From CAIWMF01 sp964402065 (GTDB lineage Bacteria; Verrucomicrobiota; Verrucomicrobiia; Chthoniobacterales; UBA6821): 64,000 nucleotides of DNA. Positions 7,728 to 16,850 of this stretch are shown one piece after another (position 1 is the stretch's first letter; each line of letters begins with the position of its first letter). The stretch covers positions 107,396 to 171,395 of the forward strand of contig CAYOAN010000006.1 of the NCBI GenBank assembly GCA_964402065.1, written 5' to 3'. The notes under the pieces are model-generated. The model saw only the letters and a list, made by a program, of their open reading frames with translations. It was not told where the DNA came from and ran no database searches. The position numbers and the translations under genes are program-made.

Positions 7728-9230
7728 ATGAAAATAAAACAAAAAAACCACCCCCGTTTAGCTGTCGTAAGCCTCATTCTTTTATCAACTTTTTTTGGAA
7801 AACCAAATAAGGCCTATAGCCATAGCAGCATTGCATTTCAATCCAGTAAAAAAGGACCAGAGGTGAGTGGAAAAATGGTTTTTTCTCCAGCAGATAATCA
7901 AAGTAGCACAGACTCTATTTTTTCTTTAATCACCATTGGAGACCCTTGTAATGCGCCAGATGATCAGGGACGTGGGGCTGTTGAGAAAATTTATCAAATT
8001 GGAAAATACGAAGTAACAGCGCGTCAGTATGCAGGCTTTCTTAATGCTGTGGCTTGGAAAGAAGACCCACATGGTCTTTATCACTCTGAGATGGGGAGCG
8101 ATAAAAAAGTAGCCTGTATTCAGCGTGGTATAAATGATGATGGAACTTATCGCTATGATCTCATTGATGATCAAAGAGGAGATCTTCCCATTACCTATGT
8201 CACGTTGAATGATGCGGAACGATTTTGTAATTGGCTGGAGAACGGCTTGCCTGGCCGCGATCAAGACTATCAATTTTTACAGCAAAGCACTGAATCTGGA
8301 GCTTATATTTTTTCGCAACAAGACAATCAAATGTTTGCTGAGGCAAATCCTAATGCCCACTATCATCTCCCTAGCGATGATGAATGGATGAAGGCAGCGT
8401 ACTATAATGGAGGCGGGGCTAGTGCCAGATATTGGCTCTACCCAACCCAACATGATACAGCGCCTAGCGCTGGAGCAGGAGATGTTACCAATTTTGCAAA
8501 TTATCAAACATATCAGGGGAATGTTAGGGATAATTTTCTAGACGCGTTCCTCATGATTACTGCGGTTAATTGCTTTGATAAAACAGAAACTTTTTATCAA
8601 GCCTGTGACATGGGTGGTAATGTTGCAGAATGGACAATCCCAACAGGCTCATCAGGTCCTGCACTAGCAAGAGGTGGGTCGTGGCAGTCTATTTATAGCT
8701 GGTATGGGCATAATGAGTTAATGAGGACAACGCTCCCAAAAGGCTATGATCCTTCCACCGCAACCAATTTTATAGGATTTAGAATTGCTGCAACAGTTGA
8801 TCCAACTTTCTTAGGCAATCAAAATCAATCCAGCTTTGAGCCTTCTCAAACGGTAGCAACAGATGGAACAGCAAGCGCTGCATCCTCAAAAATATTATCT
8901 AACGATGAGGTTTTTCTTGGGAAAATGTTATTCACTGGGGGGGTGTTGCTAGCTAGTTCCCTTCTTTTTATTGGTGCTGAAATAGCACTTGGTATTCTTG
9001 TTCCTGAGGTCTCACTTCCTATAGCAGTGGCTGTGTTAGAAGGAGATTGTGTGGATGAACTTGCTGTGGTAGAGGCAGAGATGATGCCTTCTCTCGCTCC
9101 TGCTACGGGGATGTATGATAGTTTCTTAAAAACATTATCCGCATTTCCGCCTAGAAGAATACTCGTAATGGGAGTGCATCTTTTGATCAATGCGTACGCT
9201 GTTACTAAAAGCGCGCAAATAAAAGGATAA
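7728..9230 (+). CDS. Secreted formylglycine-generating-enzyme-like (SUMF1/PvdO-type) protein
   Basis: Protein of 500 residues with an N-terminal signal peptide (basic MKIKQKNHPRLAVV, then a hydrophobic core). It has an FGE-sulfatase domain at about residues 70-350: YEVTARQYAGFLNAVA, NDAERFCNWLENG, YHLPSDDEWMKAAYY, DMGGNVAEWT, LARGGSWQS and IGFRIA. These are the standard landmarks of the SUMF1/PvdO/EgtB fold. After a Ser/Ala-rich linker there is a C-terminal hydrophobic stretch (LFTGGVLLASSLLFIGAEI) that could anchor it in a membrane. No sulfatase gene is nearby, so substrate and activity are unknown; many bacterial members are not true formylglycine-generating enzymes. Confidence 0.8.
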   Translation: MKIKQKNHPRLAVVSLILLSTFFGKPNKAYSHSSIAFQSSKKGPEVSGKMVFSPADNQSSTDSIFSLITIGDPCNAPDDQGRGAVEKIYQIGKYEVTARQYAGFLNAVAWKEDPHGLYHSEMGSDKKVACIQRGINDDGTYRYDLIDDQRGDLPITYVTLNDAERFCNWLENGLPGRDQDYQFLQQSTESGAYIFSQQDNQMFAEANPNAHYHLPSDDEWMKAAYYNGGGASARYWLYPTQHDTAPSAGAGDVTNFANYQTYQGNVRDNFLDAFLMITAVNCFDKTETFYQACDMGGNVAEWTIPTGSSGPALARGGSWQSIYSWYGHNELMRTTLPKGYDPSTATNFIGFRIAATVDPTFLGNQNQSSFEPSQTVATDGTASAASSKILSNDEVFLGKMLFTGGVLLASSLLFIGAEIALGILVPEVSLPIAVAVLEGDCVDELAVVEAEMMPSLAPATGMYDSFLKTLSAFPPRRILVMGVHLLINAYAVTKSAQIKG

Positions 9231-9231
9231 C

Positions 9232-11475
9232 TCAGTTCGACTGCATCATATGAGGAAGCGCTGTTGACCACGCATGATGAAGTGTTTTCATATTCCACTG
9301 ATAAGGCGTGCCATCAAGTGCAATCGTAAGCTCTGGGTTTTCTGTCACAACACCGAGACGGTGGAACGGAAGTTTGGAGGCATCTAAGATCTTTTCTACT
9401 TCATCTGCCTTAATAGCAGCTGTTGAGAAAATAATGCGACCTGAAGTTTCGTTGAAGAGAGTCACATCAGGGCGTGCCTTGATTTTTTCTAGCGAGATTG
9501 TAGCTCCCAAAAGAGGAACATCTTTCGATTTTTGAAAGCATGACTCAGCGAGTGCTACAGCTAAGCCGCCTTCCGAGCAGTCGTGAGCACTATGGACTAG
9601 CCCAGCTCGAATCAAGGACAAGAGCTGTGCATTAATATTTTTCTCGTGGTCAAAATCGATGCGAGGAGGAAGGCCTTCTTTTCTGCCATGCGAGACAAGC
9701 AGATAATGAGAGCCGCCAAGCTCTTCGCCAAGGTTTCCAAGTAAGAAAATTACATCGCCTGGATTTTTAAACTGCTGCGTGGTGATATGGTCTTTCGCTT
9801 CAATCAATCCAACCATGGCAACTGTTGGAGTTGGGTCAATAGAAGATTGTTGACTCTCATTGTAAAGGCTCACATTTCCTCCAGTGACAGGAACATCAAA
9901 AGCTCGACAGCCTTCTGAGATGCCTTCAACGGCAGCGCGTAATTGGTAAAAACTTTCTGGCTTGTGAGGATTGCCAAAATTCAAATTATCAGTGACTCCA
10001 ATGGGCGTTGCTCCCGAGCATGCTAAATTACGAGCAGCTTCTGCCACAGCCGCTTTAGCCCCTTCTTTAGGGTCAAGGGCGCAGTAAATTGCATTGCAAT
10101 CGCTGGTAGCGGCTAACAATTTATCAGCCTCTCGAAGGTAGAAAACAGCAGCGTCGGAGCCTGGGGGAACGACAGTGCTGGTTTGAACCATATAATCATA
10201 CTGGCGCCAAACCCAATTTTTTGAAGCAATGCTCGGATGAGCGAGAAGTAGGAGCAAGGTAGACTGAATGTCAGCGACAGGGAGCGTTGTTGCATCAATA
10301 GCTTCTGGAGCCTTCCATGGAGCAGCTTCCCGAGCGTAAAGTGGAGCGTCGTCGGCAAGGGCTCTCGCAGGAATTTCTACAACGGTTTTTTCTCCAGAGC
10401 GCACGCGCATCATCCCATCATCGGTAACATGACCAATCAAAGCATAAGGAAGCTCCCATTTTTCAAAAATCTTTTTTACTGGTGCTTCTTGGCCTTTGTT
10501 CACGATGACGAGCATTCGTTCTTGAGATTCGCTCAATAAAATTTCATAAGGCGTCAAGTCGGTTGCACGTTTGGGCACAAGGTTTAAATCAATTTCTACG
10601 CCAGTGCCACCCCTGCTTGCCGTTTCGCAAGTAGAACAGGTGAGACCCGCTGCCCCCATGTCTTGGATGCCCGCAACACAACCACTCGCAAGGAGTTCAA
10701 GACAAGCTTCGAGCAAGAGTTTTTCGCGGAAAGGATCGCCAACTTGAACAGCAGGACGATCAGCCTTTGATTCTTCTGTTAACTCACGCGAGGCAAAGGC
10801 AGCTCCGGCAAGACCATCTCGGCCAGTTTCTGCGCCAACATAAAAAACAGGATTGCCAACACCTTTTGCCGCCCCACGAGCAATTTGCTCATGACGAAGA
10901 ACACCTAAACAGAAAGCGTTAACAAGAGGGTTGCCATTGTAGCTAGCATCAAAATAGATTTCGCCGCCGATCGTAGGAACGCCAATGCAATTTCCATAAT
11001 GTGAAATTCCTGCCGTGACGCCAGCGAGGAGTTGTCGATTAGCTTTAGCCTGTTGGGTATCACCTTCAATTGTGCCGAAGCGGAGGGAATCGAGCAAGAA
11101 AGCAGGGCGAGCGCCCATGGTAAAAATATCCCGAATGATTCCACCAACCCCCGTAGCAGCTCCTTGAAATGGCTCAATCGCGCTGGGATGATTATGGCTT
11201 TCAATTTTAAAACAGACAGCCCAACCATCACCGACATCAATAACGCCAGCATTTTCTTCACCTGCTTTGACCAGCACTTTTTCTCCTGTTGTTGGAAACT
11301 TGCGTAACTCGAGTCGAGAGTTTTTGTAGGAGCAATGTTCGCTCCACATGACGGAGAAGACACCAAGCTCCTCTAACGTTGGTTCTCGTCGAAGGATCGA
11401 AAGGATTTTTTGGTACTCTTCAGAAGTGAGACCATGTTCATCAAGGAGGGCTGGAGTGATAGTAGAAGAGCTCAT
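9232..11475 (-). CDS. purL: Phosphoribosylformylglycinamidine synthase subunit PurL
   Basis: ATP-dependent FGAM synthetase subunit of purine biosynthesis, small (PurS/PurQ-dependent) type. The 747-residue protein has EELGVFSVMWSEHCSYKNS near the N terminus, the ATP/Mg site SHNHPSAIEPFQGAATGVGG, QDMGAAGLTCST and GGNVSLYNES. The C-terminal AIRS-like half carries HDCSEGGLAVALAE. Its start overlaps the purQ stop by 4 bp (ATGA), which implies translational coupling. It converges with the FGE-like gene with one base between them. Confidence 0.96.
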   Translation of the reverse strand: MSSSTITPALLDEHGLTSEEYQKILSILRREPTLEELGVFSVMWSEHCSYKNSRLELRKFPTTGEKVLVKAGEENAGVIDVGDGWAVCFKIESHNHPSAIEPFQGAATGVGGIIRDIFTMGARPAFLLDSLRFGTIEGDTQQAKANRQLLAGVTAGISHYGNCIGVPTIGGEIYFDASYNGNPLVNAFCLGVLRHEQIARGAAKGVGNPVFYVGAETGRDGLAGAAFASRELTEESKADRPAVQVGDPFREKLLLEACLELLASGCVAGIQDMGAAGLTCSTCETASRGGTGVEIDLNLVPKRATDLTPYEILLSESQERMLVIVNKGQEAPVKKIFEKWELPYALIGHVTDDGMMRVRSGEKTVVEIPARALADDAPLYAREAAPWKAPEAIDATTLPVADIQSTLLLLLAHPSIASKNWVWRQYDYMVQTSTVVPPGSDAAVFYLREADKLLAATSDCNAIYCALDPKEGAKAAVAEAARNLACSGATPIGVTDNLNFGNPHKPESFYQLRAAVEGISEGCRAFDVPVTGGNVSLYNESQQSSIDPTPTVAMVGLIEAKDHITTQQFKNPGDVIFLLGNLGEELGGSHYLLVSHGRKEGLPPRIDFDHEKNINAQLLSLIRAGLVHSAHDCSEGGLAVALAESCFQKSKDVPLLGATISLEKIKARPDVTLFNETSGRIIFSTAAIKADEVEKILDASKLPFHRLGVVTENPELTIALDGTPYQWNMKTLHHAWSTALPHMMQSN

Positions 11476-12152
11476 AGTAACATCGATTCAAAAATCAAAC
11501 GACCATCAGTGCTCCCAAGAAGCTCTTCACAGGCTCGTTCTGGGTGAGGCATGAGCCCCACAATATTACGCTGACGATTGCAAATCCCCGCGATATTTTC
11601 CATCGAACCATTAGGATTAGCTGCGGCTGTGATTTCTCCTTGAGGCGTACAGTAGCGAAAAAGAATCTGATGGTGCTCTTGAAGCTCTTTCAATGTTTTC
11701 TCATCAGCCGTGTAGCATCCCTCACCGTGAGCAATAGGAAGGCGAAGGATTTGTTGAGGAGTGCACTTGTTAGTAAAAGGAGAGGTTGTTTCTTCAATGC
11801 GAAGATAAACTTCTTCGCAACGGAAAAGGAGTTTTCGATTACGAATTAAAGTGCCAGGTAAAAATCCAGCCTCACAAAGAATTTGAAAACCATTACAGAT
11901 GCCGAGGATTCGCTTTCCTTGATCAGCGGCCTCTCGGAGGGCTTTCATGATGGGAGAGAATCGTGCAATAGCGCCGCAACGAAGATAGTCGCCATAAGAA
12001 AAGCCACCGGGAAGAATAATAGCATCAAATGCATCAAGCGATGTTTCTTGATGCCAAACTAAGGATGCAGAGGTATTCGGAAAAGAGCGAAGGGCAACGA
12101 GAGCATCGTTGTCACAATTGGATCCCGGGAATTGAAGAACAGCGCAATGCAT
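11472..12152 (-). CDS. purQ: Phosphoribosylformylglycinamidine synthase subunit PurQ (glutaminase)
   Basis: Class I glutamine amidotransferase that delivers ammonia to PurL. The 226-residue protein starts MHCAVLQFPGSNCDNDAL, the family N terminus. It has GGFSYGDYLRCGAIAR, the nucleophile elbow GICNGFQILCEAG (catalytic Cys in GICNG), the AHGEGCY segment and a C-terminal MPHPERACEE carrying the His-Glu pair. The open frame extends 75 codons further upstream, but those codons overlap purS, so ATG 12152 is used. It sits 4 bp after purS and overlaps purL by 4 bp. Confidence 0.95.
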   Translation of the reverse strand: MHCAVLQFPGSNCDNDALVALRSFPNTSASLVWHQETSLDAFDAIILPGGFSYGDYLRCGAIARFSPIMKALREAADQGKRILGICNGFQILCEAGFLPGTLIRNRKLLFRCEEVYLRIEETTSPFTNKCTPQQILRLPIAHGEGCYTADEKTLKELQEHHQILFRYCTPQGEITAAANPNGSMENIAGICNRQRNIVGLMPHPERACEELLGSTDGRLIFESMLL

Positions 12153-12156
12153 CTGA

Positions 12157-12387
12157 TTATGAGAGAATTTCCAAATGATAATCTTCAATAACAGGATTGG
12201 AAAGAAGATCGCGGCAAATTTGATGCAGCTGTTCTTGCGTAGCTCCTTCGATTTCAAGATCGATTGATTTTCCAATACGAACAGAACGAACTCCGCTGAT
12301 ACCGAGATGTTCAATAGCTTTCGCAGTAGCAACCCCCGCTGGATCAAGGACAGCGGCTTGAGGCATAATAGTAACACGTGCTTTCAT
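12157..12387 (-). CDS. purS: Phosphoribosylformylglycinamidine synthase subunit PurS
   Basis: Small bridging subunit of the PurSQL complex. The 76-residue protein has the typical MKARVTIMPQAAVLDPAG start, followed by IEHLGISGVRSVRIGKSIDLEIEG and an IEDYHLEIL end. The frame is open seven codons further to 12408; ATG 12387 matches the family start. The gene order purS-purQ-purL is the standard operon. purH lies separately at 60-61.5 kb. Confidence 0.92.
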   Translation of the reverse strand: MKARVTIMPQAAVLDPAGVATAKAIEHLGISGVRSVRIGKSIDLEIEGATQEQLHQICRDLLSNPVIEDYHLEILS

Positions 12388-12674
12388 GAGATCTGAAGTG
12401 TAGTTCAAGTTTAGTTGATGGGAAAGAAATAATCGATTCTTTGCTCAATCTAAAAAGTCTATTCAAGTTGTAAGGCTCTTTCTTTTGGAATTGTTGTTGG
12501 TGCAGGAGCACTAGTAGGAAGTGGTCTATTAATGCAACATCGAGAAAAAATTTGAACGTTATAAAAAAAATAGTGTCAAAGTAAGTAAATTCACATTTTT
12601 ATTTTTTAAGCATTGTTAGAGCCGCTTCAAAAAATTAACGTCAAAATCAACCTAAACTAACATATTAAACTCCT

Positions 12675-13190
12675 ATGAAAAGTATCACATTAAAATTAGC
12701 ATTTCTTATAGCGCTTGTTTGCTCAAGTCTTTCCATGGCTGCTCAGCCAACCATTAATAATGACAAAATCGTCTTCGATGGTCTTTTTCAACACACTCAA
12801 CCTGATTGGATAGAAGTAATCATTCAACAACCAGACAAAAATGTTAATAGTTATGAAGTTTTTGCAGGTAGTGATTGGAGCAAAGGCCCTGCTATGTCAG
12901 CAGCCAATACCTATAAGACAACCCTCTCTCTTCCAAGCCCTATTCGTAACCTCACTTGCGATGAAGCAAAACATCTCTTCTACGTTGCCGGCAATGACTT
13001 TGTTTCCATCTCTTCTGATGCTGCAACTTGGTATACGAGCACCAAATCTGTTGAGGTTCCATTTGTAAATATTGGGAGTGACGCAAAAAATAACGCTGCA
13101 CGGATCTTTTCAACTTCGCAAATTCCAAATAAGCCAAGCTTTATTCCTGCATTTGTTGTTGTTGGAAGCGACTCAGCTATTCAAAACTAA
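12675..13190 (+). CDS. Secreted protein of unknown function
   Basis: I do not recognise this 171-residue protein. It has a clear Sec signal peptide (MKSITLKLAFLIALVCSS, cleavage near SMAAQP). The rest is soluble, rich in Ser/Asn/Asp and predicted beta-type (WIEVIIQQPDKNVNSYEVF, AKHLFYVAGNDF, FVVVGSD). It is monocistronic, starts in an AT-rich intergenic region, and ends at a strong terminator. It loosely resembles in style the secreted gene at 48144-48551 (short, signal peptide, beta-rich), but homology cannot be claimed by eye. Confidence 0.7.
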   Translation: MKSITLKLAFLIALVCSSLSMAAQPTINNDKIVFDGLFQHTQPDWIEVIIQQPDKNVNSYEVFAGSDWSKGPAMSAANTYKTTLSLPSPIRNLTCDEAKHLFYVAGNDFVSISSDAATWYTSTKSVEVPFVNIGSDAKNNAARIFSTSQIPNKPSFIPAFVVVGSDSAIQN

Positions 13191-13216
13191 AACAAACTGA
13201 AAACAGTCTAACCTTG

Positions 13217-13251
13217 AAAGCATCCTGGATCACCTCCAGGATGCTTTTTTT
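13217..13251 (+). terminator. Rho-independent terminator
   Basis: Perfect AGCATCCTGGA / TCCAGGATGCT stem with a short TCACC loop followed by seven T residues, 26 bp after the stop of the secreted-protein gene. Confidence 0.9.
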
Positions 13252-13915
13252 GTACCTTTGACGAAACAATCACGTTGAATATTTGGCGCTCTTGCAGGGC
13301 TCTTTCATTGTGGAGGAACGATTGGCTTGCAGCTTCTGGTACGGCTTCGTCTCTTTGGCGGTTCCTATTTTCTTATTTTTGTTTCATGGCGTGATCGGCT
13401 GAAACAAGATTTACGATGGGCTCCCATAGCATTTTTTCTGTTTGTTTTATGTTGTCTTTGCACTTCTCAACTTCAAATAGTAAGAAATGCGCTCGCCTTT
13501 TTCCCGCTCACTTTGGCGTTCTATGATCGATAAGCGGATCAGAAAAAATGGGGAAATTTTTTTATGCTGATCTTCTTTTTTTGCTCTGGTCATGGATCCA
13601 TCCCTCTTCCCCCTACAGAACGTCAAGCGATGGCAGCCGCGTAATCCTCAATCCTTAGCTTACAACTTCATCATTTATCAAAAGCAGCCGCAGTCACTAT
13701 CAGTCAAAAACCCAGCTCTTTCTGCAGGGTTAACACGCTTCTTAGCCCAGCTCTCAACAAGGAAACATCGGCTTAGAACAACCTGCTATTATAGTCGAGT
13801 TTATTGCTGCCATGAGGGAAATAGAGAGAAAGACGGTCATTGCCCCTCGGGCTCTCAATCTGTATCCTTTCTCTACACCCCTGATCAGTTTTACATTTAG
13901 CTCCAGTTTATCAAT
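13252..13915. other. Gene-poor region, probably decayed sequence
   Basis: Over 660 bases without a convincing gene. Short open stretches exist. One at 13280-13533 encodes a hydrophobic segment (AFFLFVLCCLCTSQLQIV) but has no ATG and begins just after an in-frame TGA. One at 13560-13645 starts with a signal-peptide-like MLIFFFCSGHGS and ends within 30 codons. These look like remnants of a membrane or secreted protein interrupted by stops. I cannot name the family. Confidence 0.45.
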
Positions 13916-14986
13916 ATGAAATCCGAATCCCGTGCTTTTTTAAAGAACCTCCTTGAAACTCCCTCTCCGTCAGGATTTGAGACCCGTGGGCAAAAACTCT
14001 GGGTCGATTATGTGACTCCTTTTGCAGATCGTGTCGAGGTCGATGCCTATGGAAATGCTTTCGCCACCATCAATCCAGAAGGTTCTCCTAAAATCCTTTT
14101 GGCAGGGCATGTTGATGAGATCGGGATGATGGTTTCTTATATTTCGGATGAAGGATACCTCTATTTTAAAGGGATCGGAGGCATTGATCAGACGTTGGTC
14201 CGTGGACAACGGGTTGTTGTTCATGGTGCTCAGGGAGCTATTCCTGGGGTGACCGGCCTTCTTGCCATTCATTTGCAAGAGCCAGATGATCGGAAAAAAG
14301 TCCCTCCACTCCACGAAATGTACATCGACATCGGCGCCTCTTCCCGCAAGGAGGCAGAACAACTTGTCAGTATTGGAGATGCGGTGACCTATGCTGCTGG
14401 TTTTCAGGAGTTGGCAGGAGGACGTTTTGCTGCCCGGGGATGTGATAATCGGATTGGCGCTTGGGCTTCTGCAGAGGCACTCCGTCTTGTGAGCAAGGAT
14501 CGGAAAAATTTAAAAGCATGCGTGATTGCTCTTTCGACGATTCAAGAAGAAAACGGTCTCTATGGAGCGACAATGGCCAGTTACACCATTCATCCGGATG
14601 TCGCGCTGGTAGTTGATGTCACGCATGCGACCGACATCCCAAACTGCTCAAAACCCAAATTTGGCGAAGTGAAACTTGGAAAAGGTCCCGTCCTTAGCGT
14701 CGGCAGCTCGAATCATCCAGTCGTCAATGATCGACTCCGGGCTGTTGCTAAGAGAAATAAAATCAATCTGCAAATTGAAACCAACCCTCGTTGGACAGGC
14801 ACGGATGCTGATGCCATCTTTTTACAAAAGGGAGGCATTCCAACAACATCGATTGGCGTTCCCAATCGGTACATGCACTCTCCTGTAGAGATGATTCAAG
14901 CTTCCGATCTTCAAGAAACTGCCGAGTTGCTCGCAGCATTTTCATTGAGCATCAAGAAAGATGAAAAATTTGGGGTGAAGCTGTAA
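13916..14986 (+). CDS. M42 family metallopeptidase (aminopeptidase/endoglucanase-like)
   Basis: Cytoplasmic co-catalytic zinc aminopeptidase of the M42 (tetrahedral) family, 356 residues. Metal and catalytic motifs are visible: LAGHVDEIGMMVSYI (His-x-Asp), the CDNRIGAWAS bridging Asp, STIQEENGLYGA (the catalytic EE) and VVDVTHATD. The late IPTTSIGVPNRYMHSPVEM supplies the final His. No signal peptide is present. It probably trims peptides released by other proteases; specificity cannot be read. It is convergent with the pgpH-like gene across a family-A repeat. Confidence 0.93.
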   Translation: MKSESRAFLKNLLETPSPSGFETRGQKLWVDYVTPFADRVEVDAYGNAFATINPEGSPKILLAGHVDEIGMMVSYISDEGYLYFKGIGGIDQTLVRGQRVVVHGAQGAIPGVTGLLAIHLQEPDDRKKVPPLHEMYIDIGASSRKEAEQLVSIGDAVTYAAGFQELAGGRFAARGCDNRIGAWASAEALRLVSKDRKNLKACVIALSTIQEENGLYGATMASYTIHPDVALVVDVTHATDIPNCSKPKFGEVKLGKGPVLSVGSSNHPVVNDRLRAVAKRNKINLQIETNPRWTGTDADAIFLQKGGIPTTSIGVPNRYMHSPVEMIQASDLQETAELLAAFSLSIKKDEKFGVKL

Positions 14987-15063
14987 GAAAAAAAAGGGAT
15001 GAAATTTTTTTGGAAGCTGGTTCCTATTTCAAAAAAAAATAGGAAGAAAATTGATCAAGCTGA

Positions 15064-15202
15064 AAAGAACGGAGAGATTTTTAGAAAAGGCAAGGCCGAA
15101 GACTGAGCGCTATCTCAACGATAACGTGATGGGATAAGAACGCTGCTTGTTTCTAAATAAGATCACGTCAATTTATCGCCATTTCTAAGTAATTTGACTA
15201 CA
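15064..15202 (+). repeat. Family A MITE-like element, copy 2 (left end degenerate)
   Basis: Shares GGCAAGGCCGAAGAC, CGATAACGTGATGGGAT, GAACGCTGCTTG, TCTAAATAAGATCACGTCAA and the terminus TCTAAGTAATTTGACTACA with the full copy at 59724-59888. The left inverted terminus is not recognisable. Confidence 0.8.
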
Positions 15203-15227
15203 GGCTCAGCTAGTTGCTAAGGCTGTT

Positions 15228-16805
15228 TTAGCCTTCTGCTCCTGGAGCGGCTAAAGCCTGTTCCCTCTCAGTACGCTTTTTGTAGGAAATGCGGCTGTGC
15301 AACATTCCGAGGAGAGAGAGGACGATGGCATCCACAACTTGATGGAGTTCTTTCATCGTGATAGGACATTCATCATATTGACCGTCGTGCAGGCGCTCTT
15401 CCATAAGATCGTGGACAAGATCAGCGAGGCGTTGAGGAGTTGGCTTTTCTACACTACGAGAAGCGCTTTCTGCTGCATCAGCGAGGCCAATGATAGCAGC
15501 TTCTTTCGACTGTGGTTTGGGCCCTGGATAACGAAAGTTTTCAATAGCTAAGTCTGGAATATCTTGGGGGCGCAAGTTCATCATCTTGCCACCAAGCTGC
15601 GCATCTTGCTGTTGTTGTTGAGCGCGCTGGAAAAAGTAGCGAATGATAGTTGTTCCATGGTGCTGGCGAATAATATCGATGATGCGAAGAGGAAGTTTAT
15701 TTTTAAGAGCAAGATCAACGCCCTCTTTAACGTGGGCAGCGATAATGAGAGCGCTCATGGTTGGCGTGAGTGTATCGTGAGGATTTTTTTCAGAAGAAAT
15801 GTTTTCCGTGAAGTACTCTGGTTTAACGAGTTTTCCAATGTCGTGAAAATAAGCCCCCACACGGCAAATCGTCGTATTTGCGCCGACGGCCTCTGCCGCA
15901 GCCTCTGCGAGTTGAGCTAAAGCCAGACTGTGTTGGTAAGTTCCTGTGGCTTCAACGGAGAGTCTTCGTAGAAGTGGATGGTTAAGATCCGACATTTCAA
16001 TCCATGAAATATCAGTTTTAATGCGAAAGATGGCTTCCAAAATTGGCAAAAGCCCGCTCACAACAACAGCAGTGCAGAGCCCGCTTCCAACAGCTGTCAT
16101 ACTTTGGAAAAAAAGGAGAGACCAGGGAATGTTTTTGAGTGTTGCGTTTTCGAGAGGGCCAAGTTTTCCAAAAATAATAGCGAGGATACCAGCAGCAATA
16201 CCGCTATAAATTCCAGCACGGATAATGAGAGAGCGACGGCGAACATGGCGTGTTGCGAGGACGGCCACTAGACCGGTGATCAATGACGTGATCATGAAGA
16301 GAGGATGAGAACCACTAAAAAGAAAAGCGATCCACAGACTGCTGAAGAGCGTGGCAAAAAGACCTTCGCTCTTTCCCAACAAAACAGAAAGTGCCAAAGG
16401 GGCCAATGCGTATGGCAGCAAAAATGGAACAACGCTGGTGTAGAGGCTATCATGCGCTCCGTGAAGCAAGAGGAATTTTAACAAGACACCCTGTGTGAGA
16501 AGCGCTCCAAAGACCAATGCTAAGCGAGAATTACTACGCAAGACTTCGGAGCCGCTGATCCAAAGGTGCCCCAGTGCACCAACAAAAATAAAAAGCGTGA
16601 GAGAGACGCGCTGTGGGGCGTAAGGATCAGAACCATAAAAATCAAGCACACCAAAGCCGAGAGCAATAACAAGAAGAAGCAACAAGCGGATCATTTTTGC
16701 CTTTTCGAGGAGGAGCAAAAACTTATTTCGTTCTACACGACGGCGTGTCTTGCCACACGCAAGACCGCGGGCAGCTAGCTGGCGCTGTTCAAAATACTTG
16801 ACCAT
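15228..16805 (-). CDS. 7TM-HD domain phosphohydrolase (PgpH-like), lacking the extracellular domain
   Basis: Integral membrane HD-domain protein related to the cyclic-di-AMP phosphodiesterase PgpH. The 525-residue protein has a basic N terminus, then about seven hydrophobic segments at residues 38-275. A cytoplasmic HD domain follows with GTYQHSLALAQLAEAAAEAVG, AYFHDIGKL (the HD metal motif) and IRQHHGTT. Full PgpH proteins carry a ~250-residue extracellular 7TMR-HDED domain before the membrane bundle; here only about 40 residues precede the first helix, so that sensor is absent. It lies 45 bp downstream of phoH, the common PgpH neighbour; ybeY, often between or after them, is not seen. Confidence 0.82.
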   Translation of the reverse strand: MVKYFEQRQLAARGLACGKTRRRVERNKFLLLLEKAKMIRLLLLLVIALGFGVLDFYGSDPYAPQRVSLTLFIFVGALGHLWISGSEVLRSNSRLALVFGALLTQGVLLKFLLLHGAHDSLYTSVVPFLLPYALAPLALSVLLGKSEGLFATLFSSLWIAFLFSGSHPLFMITSLITGLVAVLATRHVRRRSLIIRAGIYSGIAAGILAIIFGKLGPLENATLKNIPWSLLFFQSMTAVGSGLCTAVVVSGLLPILEAIFRIKTDISWIEMSDLNHPLLRRLSVEATGTYQHSLALAQLAEAAAEAVGANTTICRVGAYFHDIGKLVKPEYFTENISSEKNPHDTLTPTMSALIIAAHVKEGVDLALKNKLPLRIIDIIRQHHGTTIIRYFFQRAQQQQQDAQLGGKMMNLRPQDIPDLAIENFRYPGPKPQSKEAAIIGLADAAESASRSVEKPTPQRLADLVHDLMEERLHDGQYDECPITMKELHQVVDAIVLSLLGMLHSRISYKKRTEREQALAAPGAEG

Positions 16806-16850
16806 AAAAACAAGATATAATTTGCAGACGGGAGGTTACACGAAAAACGA

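Noticed and set aside
7642..7728. N-terminal extension of ispE to 7728
   Set aside because: The extra 28 residues do not match the IspE family, which begins at APAKINL, and would overlap the start of the divergent FGE-like gene.
12453..12555. Frame encoding a Gly-rich hydrophobic peptide (FGIVVGAGALVGSGLLMQH) upstream of the 12.7-kb secreted-protein gene
   Set aside because: There is no start codon after the preceding in-frame TAA and it is only about 34 codons long. It may be a remnant of a membrane protein but cannot be supported as a gene.
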